Shown here: positions 34,055-46,233 of the stretch, piece by piece | Position numbering within the stretch: position 1 is the first letter of the stretch | Layout: each line of letters begins with the position of its first letter | Origin: Hymenochaete sp. R1 | Lineage: Eukaryota > Basidiomycota > Agaricomycetes > Hymenochaetales > Hymenochaetaceae | NCBI GenBank assembly: GCA_019400425.1 | Contig: JAFREE010000014.1 | Location: 124,001-188,000, forward strand | Direction of reading: 5' to 3' | Length of the DNA stretch: 64,000 nt | Program-made: the position numbers and the translations under genes | The notes under the pieces: generated by a model | The model's input: the letters and a program-made list of their open reading frames with translations, nothing else | Told to the model about the DNA's origin: nothing | The model's database searches: none

Positions 34055-36697
34055 ATGCCAATCCCGCTGCAAACTCAGCAATGGGCTTCTTCTTTGGCTG
34101 CGCATCGAGTCCTGTTTTATAGCATATTCTCTCTCGGAGCTGTGGCCGCGGTCGTTGCCAATGCACTGAAGCGGCATAGTAACTTCTATTCAATGGCGGT
34201 CTACCTTTCTAAGAGCAATGGCACTATTGTAGTACGTCAGGTTTTAAGGATACCGAGAATCCAATTGAGCGTTGATCATATAGGTTATGGCAAACTTTGG
34301 AATACTACTTGCTCTCTTAGCTGGACGTTTACTACAGCAAGTATTCTTCGGACCTCTGAGGCCCACCGAAGTAGAGGTTAGTCCATCGTCTCTCCGTATC
34401 TTCTAAAATGCTGAAAGCATCTTGAAATGTACAATAGCGACTGTACGATAGGATGTGGTTCTTTGTCACAGAATCCCTTCTCGCCTTTACGATCTTCCGG
34501 GATGAATTCGACATCCCGTTTGCGCTCATGTTTGGTTTTCTCTTATTCACGAAATGCTTCCACTGGTTGGTTTCGGACCGCATAGAATGGGTAGGCTCTA
34601 AGCAGATGCCTGCGTGTTCTATAGGAAACTGATTGATTTCAGATGGACCAAAGACCGTTTCCTGGCCCGCCGATCCTATTTCACGTACGAATGCAAGCGT
34701 TGATAGTCTTGCTCTGGATTTCGGACTGCCTATTCTTCCTCTTTATGATTGAAAACATGATGTCGAAAGGTGTTGGAGGTTCCGTACTATTTGGGAGCGA
34801 AGTATGCATTTCATACCGCAAAGCTTGGTACGCGGACTTACTCCATTCCTCTACCCAGTACGCGATTCTCTTAGCGAGTTTAGCAAACTCGATTGCGAAA
34901 TATGCTATTGCTGTATATGACCTGAGACGCGCGTTAACTAGGGGCGGGGAAGATGCTCCACCCTGGGAGGATAAGAGTATGTGGGTATTTTACGTCGAGC
35001 TAGTTACCGGTGAGGCAGCATTCTTGTCATATCCTGGTCATTTCTCATTGGCTTGCCTAGATTTCGTCAAGCTCGTCATATATATGACGTTCTTTATGCT
35101 AGTTCTGACTTTCTATGGGCTACCACTAAACATTGTAAGGGACGTCTACATTACCGCGCGATCCTTTATCATTCGCTTGCGAGACTTACTTCGATACCGT
35201 ACTGCAACCCGCAATATGGACGAACGCTATCCCAACGCTACGGAAGCTGAGCTCAGCGGCACAAATGACAAGACATGCATCATCTGTCGTGACGAGATGG
35301 TTCCCGCTGTACCGCGTACCAGAGATAATAATCAGGAGGAACAACGAGGTGATACCGGCCAGCAAGATGCAGGTGCTCAACAAGGGCCCAATACCACACC
35401 CAAAAAGCTTCCATGCGGGCACATCTTTCATTTCTACTGCCTTCGATCATGGCTTGAGCGGCAGCAAAGTTGTCCGACCTGGTAAGTGTTGTAGGAGTTC
35501 GCCATGATTCTCACGCTAACATGATACGAAATCGTTCGCAGTCGTAGATCTGTTCTTGAAGAGGGCCAGACTCATGATCGTGCTAACAGGCAGCAGGGAC
35601 CCCCAAGACCTCAACCAGGAGCAGGGCCTCAGAATCCACATAACAGAGCCAATAATAATCCTGTACTTCAATGGCAGGTGCAACAACATATGCAAGGAAA
35701 CGCAAATCTTCTTGGCCGTCTCGTAGGCGGTGCGAACATGCCCCCAGTGCTGAATAACCAACTAAACCCAAATAACGCACACCCACAGCCAAATGGGAAC
35801 GGATTACCTTCGCCCTTCTTCCAGCATCCATTTGGGTACCCTCAGGAACGGCGTCCTGAGCGTTTTGCTGGATTTTTCGGTCCGGATGGGGTCTGGCACC
35901 CTTGGCAAGAGCCCGTACGGAATGTTGCAACCCCGACGAGGCCACATCCGAACCCATCAGCAAGTACCGAAACCTCGAACTCCCATGTTTCACAATCCGA
36001 AGCAACGCATATCAATACCTCCGAGCCAAGCGCAAGAGGGGATTCACCGACGCAAGAAATGCAGAAGGACGCTCGGGAAGCTGCTAGAGAAGCAGCGCTT
36101 AGGCGCCTGGGAACCTCCGCCCCGACTATTCCTTTAAGCGCCCAGAATCAAGAAACGCCGGCGATTAGAAGCGTACCAGATGTAGACACACTGGCATCAA
36201 ATGCGCGTGATAGGGAACTGCGAGACAGCGAAGCCACACTTCAGCCGCAGAATGGGGATGAATCTTCGAGTGTACCCGCATCGGACCGTCCAGCACCGGC
36301 GCTTATACCCCTTTATGACCCATATCTCAGTCAACCGTCCCCGATGCGCATGGTTCCGAGCTACCCAAGCACTAGGCCGCTAAATCCACCCAATCCATAC
36401 CTCTCCAGACAACGCGATCCTCCGAGGCGCACTACTACCCTGCGGAATTTGCCACCTATTATGACAGATGAGCAATTGCGTATGATGGATCATCTGACTC
36501 GCGAGGCTATCGATGCGCGCCTAAGCGTTCTGGAGAATATTCAACGTTCGGCCGCGCAGATGACCGTCGAGTTGATGCGTTGCCGCAGCACTTTCCCGCA
36601 ATTGAACGAAGAAGCCGCTACGTCGATTTCAAGAAGCGCACAAACAGATGATGGTCAGAGCGTCGAGGACACCGTTACGAACGAAGTCCAAAATTAA
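34055..36697 (+). CDS. HRD1: HRD1/SYVN1-like ER membrane RING-H2 ubiquitin ligase
   Basis: Hrd1 is the ER-associated degradation E3 and retrotranslocation channel. ATG 34055 gives MPIPLQTQQWASSLAAHRVL, then SNFYSMAVYLSKSNGTIV joined across the intron at 34232-34283 to VMANFGILLALLAGRLLQQV and FFGPLRPTEVERLYDRMW, all strongly conserved. Further spans: ESLLAFTIFRDEFDIPFALM, FHWLVSDRIEWMDQRPFPGP, LIVLLWISDCLFFLFMIENM and LVIYMTFFMLVLTFYGLPL. The RING-H2 domain reads CIICRDEM, then a 40-residue acidic/Gln insertion, then LPCGHIFHFYCLRSWLERQQ and SCPTC joined to RRS by the last intron. The long Pro/Asn-rich cytosolic tail ends with a helix, MTDEQLRMMDHLTREAIDAR. The insertion between the first and second RING Cys pairs is longer than in yeast. 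About 800 residues. Confidence 0.93.
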
Positions 36698-36783
36698 TTA
36701 TGGATTAGGCTCGCTTTCTCGAGTTTGTACTGTAAATTATACTACTGCATTACGGAAACGGCGGTATTCTCTTCGAGCTTGAA

Positions 36784-37589
36784 TTACTGACTTGAAATGT
36801 CACCGAGAACAGCTTGCGCTTTCTGTTTGACAATCTGTCCGTCGACCTGCGATTTGTCGATGTGGGAGAAGAAAGACTTTAAAAGGTCAGATCCAATGAG
36901 GTTTTGTTCCGCTGCGATCTTTCGTAGAACGGATTCTATCTTCAACTCCGGTAAATTTGCTGGCAAAAATGTCGACAGAAATTCGGCCTCGGCCTTTTCG
37001 CGCTCCGCTAACTCTGGGCGTGAAGCAAGTTGTTCTGCAGATGATGTCTTCAGAGTTGAAGTCAGCTAGGAGAGGAGGAAAACGGAGTTTAAAAATAATC
37101 TCACTCTACGAGTGATGCCTTTCTTGATGATCGATGTAATCTGAGAGCTAGATATCTGCCCTGAGGTATCTTTGTCGGCAGAGTAAACTTCGGATAGGAT
37201 GGACTGTTTGCCAATAAGCTTGAATAAAACTATCCGTGCAAGAGCACAAGAAGACCCACTCGGAGGACCGTTGAGACAAAGGTATTTTTCGCCTGGGCAA
37301 AAGATGTAAGGTGGGTCTTCATGGCCTATGGCCTATACTACAGACTTGCGAACCTTCATAGCATTTTTCAGCTCTGCGGTCAATTTTGCTCGCTGGTCTG
37401 AAAAAGGGTGACATCAAACATTGAAAAAAGAAATCTTACAACATAAGACTTACCTCCATTCTTGGTGTTTGATGATAAATGTCGAAGAGGATTGTCACGT
37501 AGACCTGCTACGCGAGTTCCACTACGACTCTTGTATGGAATCGAGCCTTTCAAGAACGTCGAAAAAATAGAGTTGGAAGCACGAAACAT
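36784..37589 (-). CDS. AIM41: Mitochondrial YqeY/GatB-domain protein, AIM41-like
   Basis: AIM41-type proteins are small mitochondrial proteins with the YqeY domain, related to the tail domain of the GatB amidotransferase subunit; the exact role is not established. ATG at 37589 gives MFRASNSIFSTFLKGSIPYK, a likely presequence. Spliced exons then read LTAELKNAMK and an SxVLRSVLSEVYSADK block, followed by ASRPELAEREKAEAEFLSTF and LPANLPELKIESVLRKIAAE, ending VKQKAQAVLGDISSQ. This order is the YqeY signature (helix, E..FL..FLP, tail). Convergent with HRD1, 86 bases between stops. Confidence 0.82.
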
Positions 37590-37897
37590 AGTCGTTTCTC
37601 TTTTTGGTACAGCCACGTAGCAAGGCGTTCCTTCAAATGTATTTGTTTATGCTTGTTTCCTTCTCCTTCGCGTGTGACGGTTACTTGAACTTACAAAAAA
37701 GCAATCCTATAAAAATTTACAGCGAAAGTAACGCGAATTGAATTTCATTTTTATTGGTGGGTAAGATAATTTCGAGCTATGCCGTGAATATACCACTAAG
37801 ATAAAGGAAATACTGGGTTGAAAGCGCGGAGAGGATAAGATTTGTTAATCCAAGAAGTATGAACTAGAATGGTGAATAAATGAGGAACTTGAATAGA
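37590..37897. other. Spacer between GEN1-like 3' end and AIM41 5' end
   Basis: About 310 AT-rich bases; should hold the AIM41 promoter on the minus strand. No motif stands out. Confidence 0.4.
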
Positions 37898-40896
37898 TTA
37901 TTCGATATCAATAAATGAAACAGAGCCTGCTGTCACTGAAGAACAAGACGAAGAGTACTGAAGTGCCTGAGATTGGACTATACTGTGATAAGACGGTGGG
38001 TCTTCTTCATCAGATGATGAGATGTCTATAACGTCTGAAGGGGGGAGGCTAGATCGAGGTGGAGACGAGGGTAGAAACTTAGTAGGTGAAGAGGGGAGGA
38101 AAAGCGGTACCGAAGATGCTGGGGGCGATTCGCCGTGATTGCTTTGAACGTTCTCTTGGCTTCCCGTCCTCAAAGTCTGCCCAAGTGAGGCATGATGTTG
38201 ACAACGACTTGTCCTTGGGATTTCCTTCACCCTTCGAGTCGTATCTCCCTTCGGATCGAATGAAGCACCAGTTTCAACAGCTTTTATCATAAAGGAGCGT
38301 TGAAACATGCGTTCCATGCGAGCATCCTTTTGCTCAAAAGAATCCGAATCCGAATCAGCTGCCTCTGTTTCCGCGTCAGATGACAAGTCCGCCCATTTGA
38401 ATGCTAACTCCGGCTCTCGGTCTCGTAAGTCGACGCGTTCGATTAATTCTGGGTCGCAAGGATCCGTCATTCGAAATAAGAACAAAGAAAGGTCAGAGTC
38501 GTGGTTCGAAGAGTTCTGAGAGAGTATGGTGGAGCTAGAGCTTGGATGTGAAATACCGGTGAGGTGCTGCCTCTGAGATACTGGTACATGAGATGCCGAA
38601 GGAGGTATAGGCGGGAAAGGTCTGGGCGTTACATGTTTGGCAGATTCGTAGGCGATATCTAGTGGTCTCAAGGATGATTTTTTCTGGACTAGCGAATACT
38701 CGGAATAGCGAACACGGGGAGGGATCTGCGAGATTGGTCTGGGGCATGGAAGAGAGGCACTAGCACTTGAACGCAAATCCTCAACGCCCATCGGGAACTC
38801 TTGAAGGGTCAGCTTCCGCCTTCCGCTGTTTGCAGGACTCGAGTAATCTTGACTCGCAACTGGGGTAGAAGCAGCTAATGCTTTCGTCGACGTGCGATGT
38901 CTGTCGTCAGACTCAGAGTCTGGATCCTCTTGGGCTAAAGCCTTTCGTTTGCGACCGCGTCCTTGTCCTGCGGGCGTTTCCCCTGTACCTTTTCGCTTTT
39001 TAACTGACTGTCGCTCTTCAAATTGTCTGACAAGCCCTGGGTTGACTCTCCAAAGCATAGGCGCAGGACACCACATACGAAATGGAGCTTTCGAATCGGG
39101 GCGGTTTTTCGTACTTTGTCCTCTGTCTTGGCTTTGTGGTGAATCGTCATCGGAGTCGATATCCACGCCAACCAGGCCCAAAACTTCAGATGCAGCAACA
39201 TTCAAAAAACCGTTAGGCGCTCCTCGTCGTTTCCCCTTGATCCCAATATTTGTGAGATCAACGAAGGGTGTGGGATCGACCTCGATGCGGTACTCGAGAC
39301 ATCGGTCTGTAGAGACGTGTCGTCTCTCTTGGCGAACAGTGATAATGAAAGAAGCCATCTCGTCAGCGATTGGAGCAATGCTACTTCTTGGTGCACCTTG
39401 ATTGACGAAAGCCTCGCTCAGGCTCTCCAAATCACGCAGAGAGAGTTTCTTGGTGTCGAGATATCTTTGAACCATAGATGCTGAAGTACCTACGGCGTCC
39501 TTTTCATCAGGCCTGCTGCAATGAAGCACTTCAGCATGGAGTACTCCAAAAGAACGCATACTTTCAATCTCCTTCCTGTCTTGCTCCAAAGCACCTCGTC
39601 GCAAGATTCGAGTAACGCATGGCGCCCACATCAAAGTCCGGAAGCGTTTGATAATGGTGTCCCTGATACCCCATTCGAAATGATCTTCGCAGAACGCAGC
39701 AATTTGAGCAAGGTCAAGCTCTTTGTCCGTCCAAATGCCATTGATTCCTCCCGTTCGGATGGCCGGGTTTATATACTTCTCCAGAAGACCCAAATTTGGA
39801 AAGTTCTCAGGGATGCTGAGACCTGGACGAACTTGTTTCAGGAAACCTCGGGAGTTCGTCCTGAGTTCATTGTTAATTTGCTCCCTCCAAAGAGGCAACA
39901 CGGTATGGAGACTGACAATATCCCGATTTTGGACTATCAGGAGAAGCTCATCACCAAAACCACATCGAGCAAGAGCATGCGCGGTACTCTTCCCGATCTT
40001 ATTCACACCCTTTTTGATTAAGTCAGAGCTATATCAAGGTTTAACTTCAAGTTGAAGGCTCACCTTGTCATAGTCTCCTCCCGTTAGGAGAGCAAATAAG
40101 ATGAGACCGCCTTGCGTCATTCCAATTTCGGGATGACCGCTGATTCTGTCAATAGTGAATTCCATGACGTGGGTTAAACTAGGTTTTCCATCCATATTGC
40201 GCGCGGGATTCGACTTATTGCCAGAGAGTTTGGTGCTCAAACTTCACCGAAATAACACAATCAATTGCGCCTGTCTCACTATATGTGACTGCTTACTTTC
40301 GAATAACAGTCACCGCCCCAAACAAGAACGAGTCGACGTCATCAGTCATGATAGCATCGATGACTTTTATTTTATTCAAATATGCCAGCTCGACTTCTGC
40401 TTCACCCTCCGCCTCGCGCCAGTGCATCCCAAACGCGTCCAAGAGTTTCCTAAACCCAGTGTTGAGGTTATGCGACCCGGATTTACCCATTTTGCTTCCA
40501 CGTTTCACTTTGGGCCTTTTTCGACCATCGAAGACGAAGAGGGGAAGTATAGGAAGGGATGCAAGGTTCTTCAAACCTGCGCGAACGATCCTCTCGTCAG
40601 CACGACTCCTGCATCCGAGTCGGCGAGTTGAAACAAACTCACGAAAGAATAAGGTTCTTAGCTCGGGGTTCTCTCCTTCTCTGCACATGCCTGCATGTTG
40701 ATACCAGATAGATGCGTCGACACCTACTCGATAGGCTCGTTTTCCAGACGTGTTCTTCTCAAAAGCATCTATTGCGAGCTTGGGAAGAGAACGCGACACT
40801 CCAGCGGGAGCCAGGATCTGGATTTGTTTCTGTCATTAGAATGAATTTTCAGGCGATTAGAAAAGTACTGACATCCCAGAGGCCCGGGACACCCAT
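37898..40896 (-). CDS. GEN1/Yen1-like XPG-family structure-specific nuclease (Holliday-junction resolvase)
   Basis: GEN1/Yen1 nucleases resolve four-way DNA junctions. The first exon gives MGVPGLWD, and after a 45-nt intron KQIQILAPAGVSRSLPKLAI. XPG-N motif: RVGVDASIWYQHAG (catalytic Asp) and LPLFVFDGRKRPKVKRG. XPG-I motif: GMHWREAEGEAEVELAYLNK and VIDAIMTDDVDSFLFGAVTV, holding the Glu/Asp metal ligands. The helix-hairpin-helix region is GGDYDKGVNKIGKSTAHALA. A later segment, CLEYRIEVDPTPFVDLTNIG, sits where GEN1 proteins carry a chromodomain-like fold. The long C-terminal tail (about 500 residues) is Ser-rich, with acidic Ser-Asp clusters (SDSDSFEQKD, ISSSDEEDP), and probably disordered and regulatory. 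All expected active-site acids are present. Rad2/FEN1 is less likely because of MGVPGLWD and the tail. Confidence 0.87.
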
Positions 40897-41312
40897 ATGA
40901 GTGGGCTCGTTGTCGTCCTAGGTCTAAGTTTAGTATGGTCAAAGACAAAAAAGCGAAGAGACGCGAGCTTTCGGGACGCGACGCGATATTTAACTTTGTT
41001 TGTCTTTTCTTTGTGGCTACAGTGGTCCCGTACCAACATCAAATGATGGCAAGCGTAAGATGAATATCTTTGGACACGACATGCCGGTATTAGGTTCATA
41101 GGGGAGGAGGGGCAAACATAAAAAAACAGTTCTATCCGGAAAACGAACTACAGATGGGGATAAATCAAGTCTCGGAGTCTCGGAATCACATTTTTCTCAA
41201 CTCCATGAAAATTAACAGAAAGGAAGGAAAAGAAGTGGTCACCCAGCATTAGTATCAATGACATATTCATATAAAACCAGAGAAAAGTCGTGTATCAGCT
41301 ATAGCTGAATAT
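40897..41312. other. Spacer between the peroxin 3' end and the GEN1-like 5' end
   Basis: About 415 bases, no gene seen; should hold the minus-strand promoter of the GEN1-like gene. Confidence 0.45.
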
Positions 41313-43052
41313 TTAACTTGTAGCATGCGTCTTTCGAATCGCAGCTTTCAGTCGTTTCTTCAACCCACCTTCGCGACCATCTTCCTCCTCATCCTTCCCG
41401 CTTTCTTTACTGAAAGATCGATTAATGGGACTTGTTGATGGGTCGACTTCCCCACTATGTTCAACTGCACGAATCGAAGGTGCTGACACGCTGGTTTGGA
41501 GCGTTGCGGCGTGCATGCGGGCTTCATCAGCTGAGGCGGGTTCGACGATTTCTATGAGGACAGCAATTCGAGTCCACTTCCTGAATCGTGTGTACTATTT
41601 GAAACGATGAGTACGGATTAGAGGATATAAAAGAACGAATACCTTCCCAAGCCCTCCGCTGCTGCTTGTCGCTTTCCATTTGTTATCACCGTATATCCAT
41701 CCATCACCATCTGTCAAATCATCATGTTCGTCCTCTCCGCCATGTGCTTCGCCGTCTCCGTCTTCCTCTTTGGTCAGATCCCCTGAAGAGATATCCTTTA
41801 TATCCCCATCGTGCTGCGATGACTTCAGCTTCATACTCGCTTCGTGAATCTTCATTTTTGCTCTACCCACTCTGTTCGCATGCGGCGATACGTCTTCCTT
41901 CTGCACGGGCAATTCCTTTTCTACGCGCTTTGTCCCAACTCCCATCCCCGATCCGTTCTCTCTCTTAACGACGACCTTCCACTCACCCTCGCTCCACTTC
42001 CAAGTCGCGGTATGCTTGAAAAGTCCACCTTTGCCATCTCCGAGGTATGCACAGGTAGGCGCTGGTAGGGTGAATGCGCTCGGAGCCGAAACAGCATCTT
42101 GCGCTGCTGAACACCAAGGCGGACGTTCGCCGGGGAGTAAAGCAGACGTCCAATCCAGACCCACCCACCATCGTTGGTTCTCGTATATCGTTATAAGAAA
42201 ATTCACAGTGTGTGTCTTTTCGTGCGTGTTGAGAATGCGTGCATGCGTCAAGGGAATGCCTTCGAAAGGTTGGCCCGATAGCCTCGCCCACACAAAGGCG
42301 AGTCCACGTCGGAACCAAGCACTCCGCCATATGACTTCTCTAGCTACACATGCCCACCGCGCCCTCCATGTGAGCATCAGCGTTCCCAAGATGCCTATGA
42401 GCACCTTGAGGCGGACGAAGTATGTGAACGCGAGGAATGGGGCGTAAAGTAGACCAAGGACCCTAAGGATGACATCCAGCGGTAGAGGTTTCGGTCGAGG
42501 AAGCGATGGGGATAAAGACTCTAATACAGTGAGGTCAATGACCTGAGGAGTAAAGAAAATTAATTCGAATGTAACACATCTGAAGTATACAAACGACTCA
42601 CAGTAGATTGTAGACTTTGCTCTGTCGCCGGTGGTCGTGCTGCTGATGGTGGTAATGAAGATAGGTAAACATACAAAATTGCTGCAATAAGGATAAGTAG
42701 ATATCTTCCGAATCCTTGTCAACACCGTCCATTAAAGCAATTGAAGTGGGACACAAACGCACCTAAACGTAAACCCTGAGAAGAGACAGACCGACCACCA
42801 AACGGCGAGGAGCATCCAACTATTCGCTCGATCTGACTTCCAGCTCGCCACTTCAGCGAGTCTGCGCACAGTAGCAATAGAAGGCCCAAGCTCGGCAAGA
42901 AGAGCTGTTAATGGTGCGGGAACATTGTGAATGAAGGTGACGAGCGTCGGGAGCCCCTGATCTGGTGGTAAGGATTGTCCGCCGGTGCTGATGTGCGAGG
43001 ATGCGTTGTCGAAGGAAGACCGAGACGGTGACGAGGCTACTGACGAGCTCAT
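41313..43052 (-). CDS. Peroxisomal membrane peroxin of the Pex23/Pex29/Pex24 group (dysferlin domain)
   Basis: These peroxins are ER/peroxisome-contact membrane proteins controlling peroxisome number and size. ATG 43052 gives a Ser-rich start, then LPTLVTFIHNVPAPLTALLA and LAEVASWKSDRANSWMLLAV, the family N-terminal helix and first membrane region. A second hydrophobic block is LRVLGLLYAPFLAFTYFVRL with LIGILGTLMLTWRARWACVA. The dysferlin-type domain follows: VNFLITIYENQRWWVGLDWT, LLPGERPPWC, then an insertion, and the second half DGWIYGDNKWKATSSSGGLG joined across an intron to K..TRFRKWTRIAVLIE. The C-terminus ends RLKAAIRKTHATS. The acidic insertion between the two dysferlin halves (about 60 residues of Glu/Asp/Lys) is long. 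Confidence 0.85.
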
Positions 43053-43291
43053 GGTTTACATGTAGTATCAATTCTGCTGTCGGTGTCGTGGTTGATGATG
43101 AGGAGGATGGGGGAAGGGAATGGACCAGAGATGAAATGAATGACGCATAGCAAGGCCTCGACGTCGTCCTCAGTTTTCACGTGTTCAGCGCCGTTCATTC
43201 TTACAGCGCCACATCTTTCACCGAGGGTCGAAGCCAAAATATAATTTATTCGAATTTACAATTCAAAAGGATGTTTTTACATCAACAACAT
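43053..43291. other. Spacer upstream of the peroxin gene
   Basis: About 240 bases between two minus-strand genes; contains the peroxin promoter and the 3' UTR of the queuosine gene. No motif recognised. Confidence 0.4.
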
Positions 43292-44651
43292 TCAGAACAT
43301 AACTGTATTCTTCAACGAGAATCTTGGAAGTTTCCTGTAGTCTGGCCTATCTTTTGCAACAGACCATAACCACATATCCAGGTCTGGTAACGTAAGTCCT
43401 TTCATCCATTCCAGAACCTCACCGGTAGCACCAGCTGCTTCGAGAGTATCCTTGCTGATGCTGTGAGCAACCTCGATGATAGTCTCGCAGGCATCAACCG
43501 CAGCAGCTCGCAGCACGTATGCTTGCTGTTCGGTCACTACTGGTCCTTCCGATGGAGGTTCCTTCGGCATCTGAACTACAACTTCTTGTTCCTCGTGTTT
43601 GGCGAGGAGCTTCTGAAGGTTTGTTGACAGATCGGGGAAGATATTCGCCAAATCGAAAGATGCTGATGAGAGATCAAGCACGCCTAGATATACGAGCATC
43701 GACGGCAGAACGTTATCGGAGAAAACGGGAAGGGATGATACATTGGGTACCGGAATGGTAGATGATCTGGAGGCGAATCTGATGTTGATCGCGCACAACA
43801 AGAAGAATGCTTTCTTGAAGCAATAGACGGCTAAGTTTATAAGATAAGCATCTGATAAAATAAGCAGGTATGAAAACTCACGTTGACCTCCTACAGTTGT
43901 CATATCCTGAAAGCCAGGAACTGCTTTCACGATTTGTTCCAACACTACGTCGATGTCCGAGTCTCCTCCCTTCGCTCGTATCTGACCATTCCTTAATGCC
44001 TCAAGTACGAAGGTGCCCAAATCCGGGTATCCCGTCGCTGTCAGCACCTCACCTGTCTCGTTCATCGTATTCGCGATAAGCTGCACAAGCTCATACATCG
44101 GGCCTGAGACCTCGCCAACGGTAACGCCAGGTATGGTTTCATGAGGCTTTTCGACATGGATATCGACACGCATATGCTCGGCCACTGCTGAGACGTCGAT
44201 AGTCAGCATCCCTTTTGCGGATAAGAAATCCGCGCCCGTGCCCGAGGATCCCGAGAGATACAGAGAGAAGACGAAGGCGCGAATGTTGTCCCATGCGCCT
44301 CGGCCCGTCTGCTCGTGCAAGGCGGTACGATACCCTGAGGCGAAGTTGAGGAGGGAGAGGATGGCGAGCAAGTTGAGCTCTGCGACGACGGATGGGAACG
44401 TGAGGGGCATTGTGAGGCCATGGTTCTTTGATACCCGTTGAAAGCTGTCGATGAAGGAAGGAGACAAGAGAAGTCGTTCGACGCTGCTCCGCTCGATCTA
44501 CCATGTATGCGGGTGAATTGTTGTAATTATTGTCTGAGAATGAAGGCATGTGCACCTTGATACCAGACGAGTGACGCAGAGCACGACAGGACTCTCGGAC
44601 GGATTGGGCGTACTTGCCGCTGGACGGGAAGGTAGTGGTGGATGGAGACAT
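43292..44651 (-). CDS. Queuosine 5'-phosphate N-glycosylase / queuosine salvage protein (DUF2419)
   Basis: Members release queuine from queuosine 5'-phosphate so that it can be reinserted into tRNA; eukaryotes cannot make queuine. The first ATG in frame is at 44651 (MSPSTTTFPSSGKYAQSVRE); three exons give about 416 residues. The first intron joins SGIK to IERSSVERLLLSPSF. Key blocks are HGLTMPLTFPSVVAELNLLA (substrate pocket helix), LNFASGYRTALHEQTGRGAW, VLTATGYPDLGTFVLEAL, and the C-terminus LDMWLWSVAKDRPDYRKLPR with the usual Arg/Phe tail. A second intron near 43832-43881 joins GGQ to PVYCFKKAFFLLCAINIRFA. A Ser-rich, acidic linker (around residues 320-345) is expected to be disordered. Confidence 0.85.
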
Positions 44652-45687
44652 GGATGGCCAGAACGTGGGTGTACGCGTCGTCAAGCTCCTCCTTCATCTT
44701 CTTCGTGGACCCGGGCGTCGACTCATTTGTAGTAACCAACTTTTGATCCCGGCACTGGTTTTCGTTTTCACCGAGGGGCTCCTCATCAAGTCTTCATTTG
44801 CGATGTAGGCGTGGGGGGTTACGATAGGCCTGCAGGATGAGAGAGTGCGCTGCAATTGTGTTGTTGGACGCTGTCGTCAAGCAAGCGAGGGCATCGTGCG
44901 CGCGCGAAGAAGTGGTGGGCTGAGCTCGTTCCTCTTTTCAACACCCATCTCGTATCGGTTAACGAACTGTTTAACCCTTCATCATCGACCACAAATGACA
45001 GAGTGCCTATACTACTCCCCACAAATAAGCATTTATCTCGATTGATCATCGTTGAAAAGGTCAAAACGAAGAAATGCAGGACTCGAGATTATTTCAATCT
45101 GAAAACCCCAGTTGCCCCCTGAACTTCTTCGTTATTGTCTCACTTGCTCGTTGCTCTCCCCCGTCGGCGTGCCTTGGCCTACGTCAAACTCCGTCGACTC
45201 GATGATACGTTCTATGGCTACGTCAAATGGGGCTTTTTTTTGTTCATACTCGACTGGTCTGGTGACAAAAATCGACCCGCGAATCGTAAAGCCGCTATAA
45301 GAGAGACCGACGGTGGACTGGAAATCAAGTCATCATTGACCTTTTAACAGAACGAACATTGCGATATTCGAAAGCACTACGGCTAATGGTATGTTGGCAC
45401 GTTAATTTACACGAGCATTTGGGCGAAGGTCTAACAGGATAGCAGTGCACAGGTCCATGATACGAGTCAAAACGAAGCAAGCAAAGCGAAAAAGCAAGAA
45501 ACAAAACACGGAAGAACTGATAAGTGAAGAATAACAACACGAGTGCGTGGGAATGGCAGTAACGATAACACTGAAAGCAAAGAAAAAACGGAAGCCGGGA
45601 GGAAAGTCCTTGGAATGATGGGAGGAGAGAGCTGTGATGGGATGAGTGTTGGTCACAGCTGGCAGAGAGAAAGAACGTGCGTACTCG
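44652..45687. other. Gene-poor spacer upstream of the queuosine salvage gene
   Basis: About 1 kb. The part next to 44651 must hold that gene's promoter; the part next to 45688 the 3' UTR of the hypothetical gene. Short frames on both strands show no family motif. Nothing else seen. Confidence 0.4.
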
Positions 45688-46233
45688 TTATTTGGTCTTC
45701 CTTGCAGTGATGATGTGTCCAGGGCGGCGGGCAAGGCGCGAGTCCTCCCTGGTCGGCCCACCATGATACACAGTGGGTCCGGTCGGAGTGCTTCGCGATG
45801 GCGGGGGCGCTCGCGTATCCCCTTGTATTTGGCGCGGGTAAATCAGAGAAGAGCGAAGCCCTTCCCGATTTCCCTGGGTGTTCTGCAAGCGCGCAGGAGT
45901 ACTGCTCGATGCGTGTGGTGGATGAAAGCGGACGTCGCGAATCCATTGCGACGATGGGTCGAACCTCCGAGCGGGGTACGAGCTCAAAGGAGGCGTGGGA
46001 GGCGCGGAAGAGGAGCGGCTTTGCTTTCGCGTCACCGCTTGTTGATGGGCACTGGGTGAGCCGATGGGCTCATTGGCAGACTGCCATGTATCGATTGGCC
46101 CGGGATCGAGTAGGAGGCCGTGAGGAGGGTAGGCATTGTCTGCCGGAATGACTGCATCGGATCGCCAATGTGGGACCGCAGGGAGAGTTATGTTTCCAAT
46201 GCGCTTGTTCTGAGGAGGGCGGTCGCGGGACAT
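45688..46233 (-). CDS. Hypothetical basic, Pro/Ser/Arg-rich protein
   Basis: An intron-free frame of 181 codons from an ATG at 46233 (MSRDRPPQNKRIGNITLPAV) to TAA at 45688. Composition is rich in Pro, Ser and Arg (RSSSAPPTPPLSSYPARRFD), suggesting disorder. Blocks such as ITLPAVPHWRSDAVIPADNA and PHGLLLDPGPIDTWQSANEP look less random, and the end is GGPTREDSRLARRPGHIITA followed by RKTK. No known domain is recognised. The uninterrupted length in an intron-rich genome and GC-rich codons argue mildly for coding. A non-coding open frame cannot be excluded. Confidence 0.4.
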   Translation of the reverse strand: MSRDRPPQNKRIGNITLPAVPHWRSDAVIPADNAYPPHGLLLDPGPIDTWQSANEPIGSPSAHQQAVTRKQSRSSSAPPTPPLSSYPARRFDPSSQWIRDVRFHPPHASSSTPARLQNTQGNREGLRSSLIYPRQIQGDTRAPPPSRSTPTGPTVYHGGPTREDSRLARRPGHIITARKTK

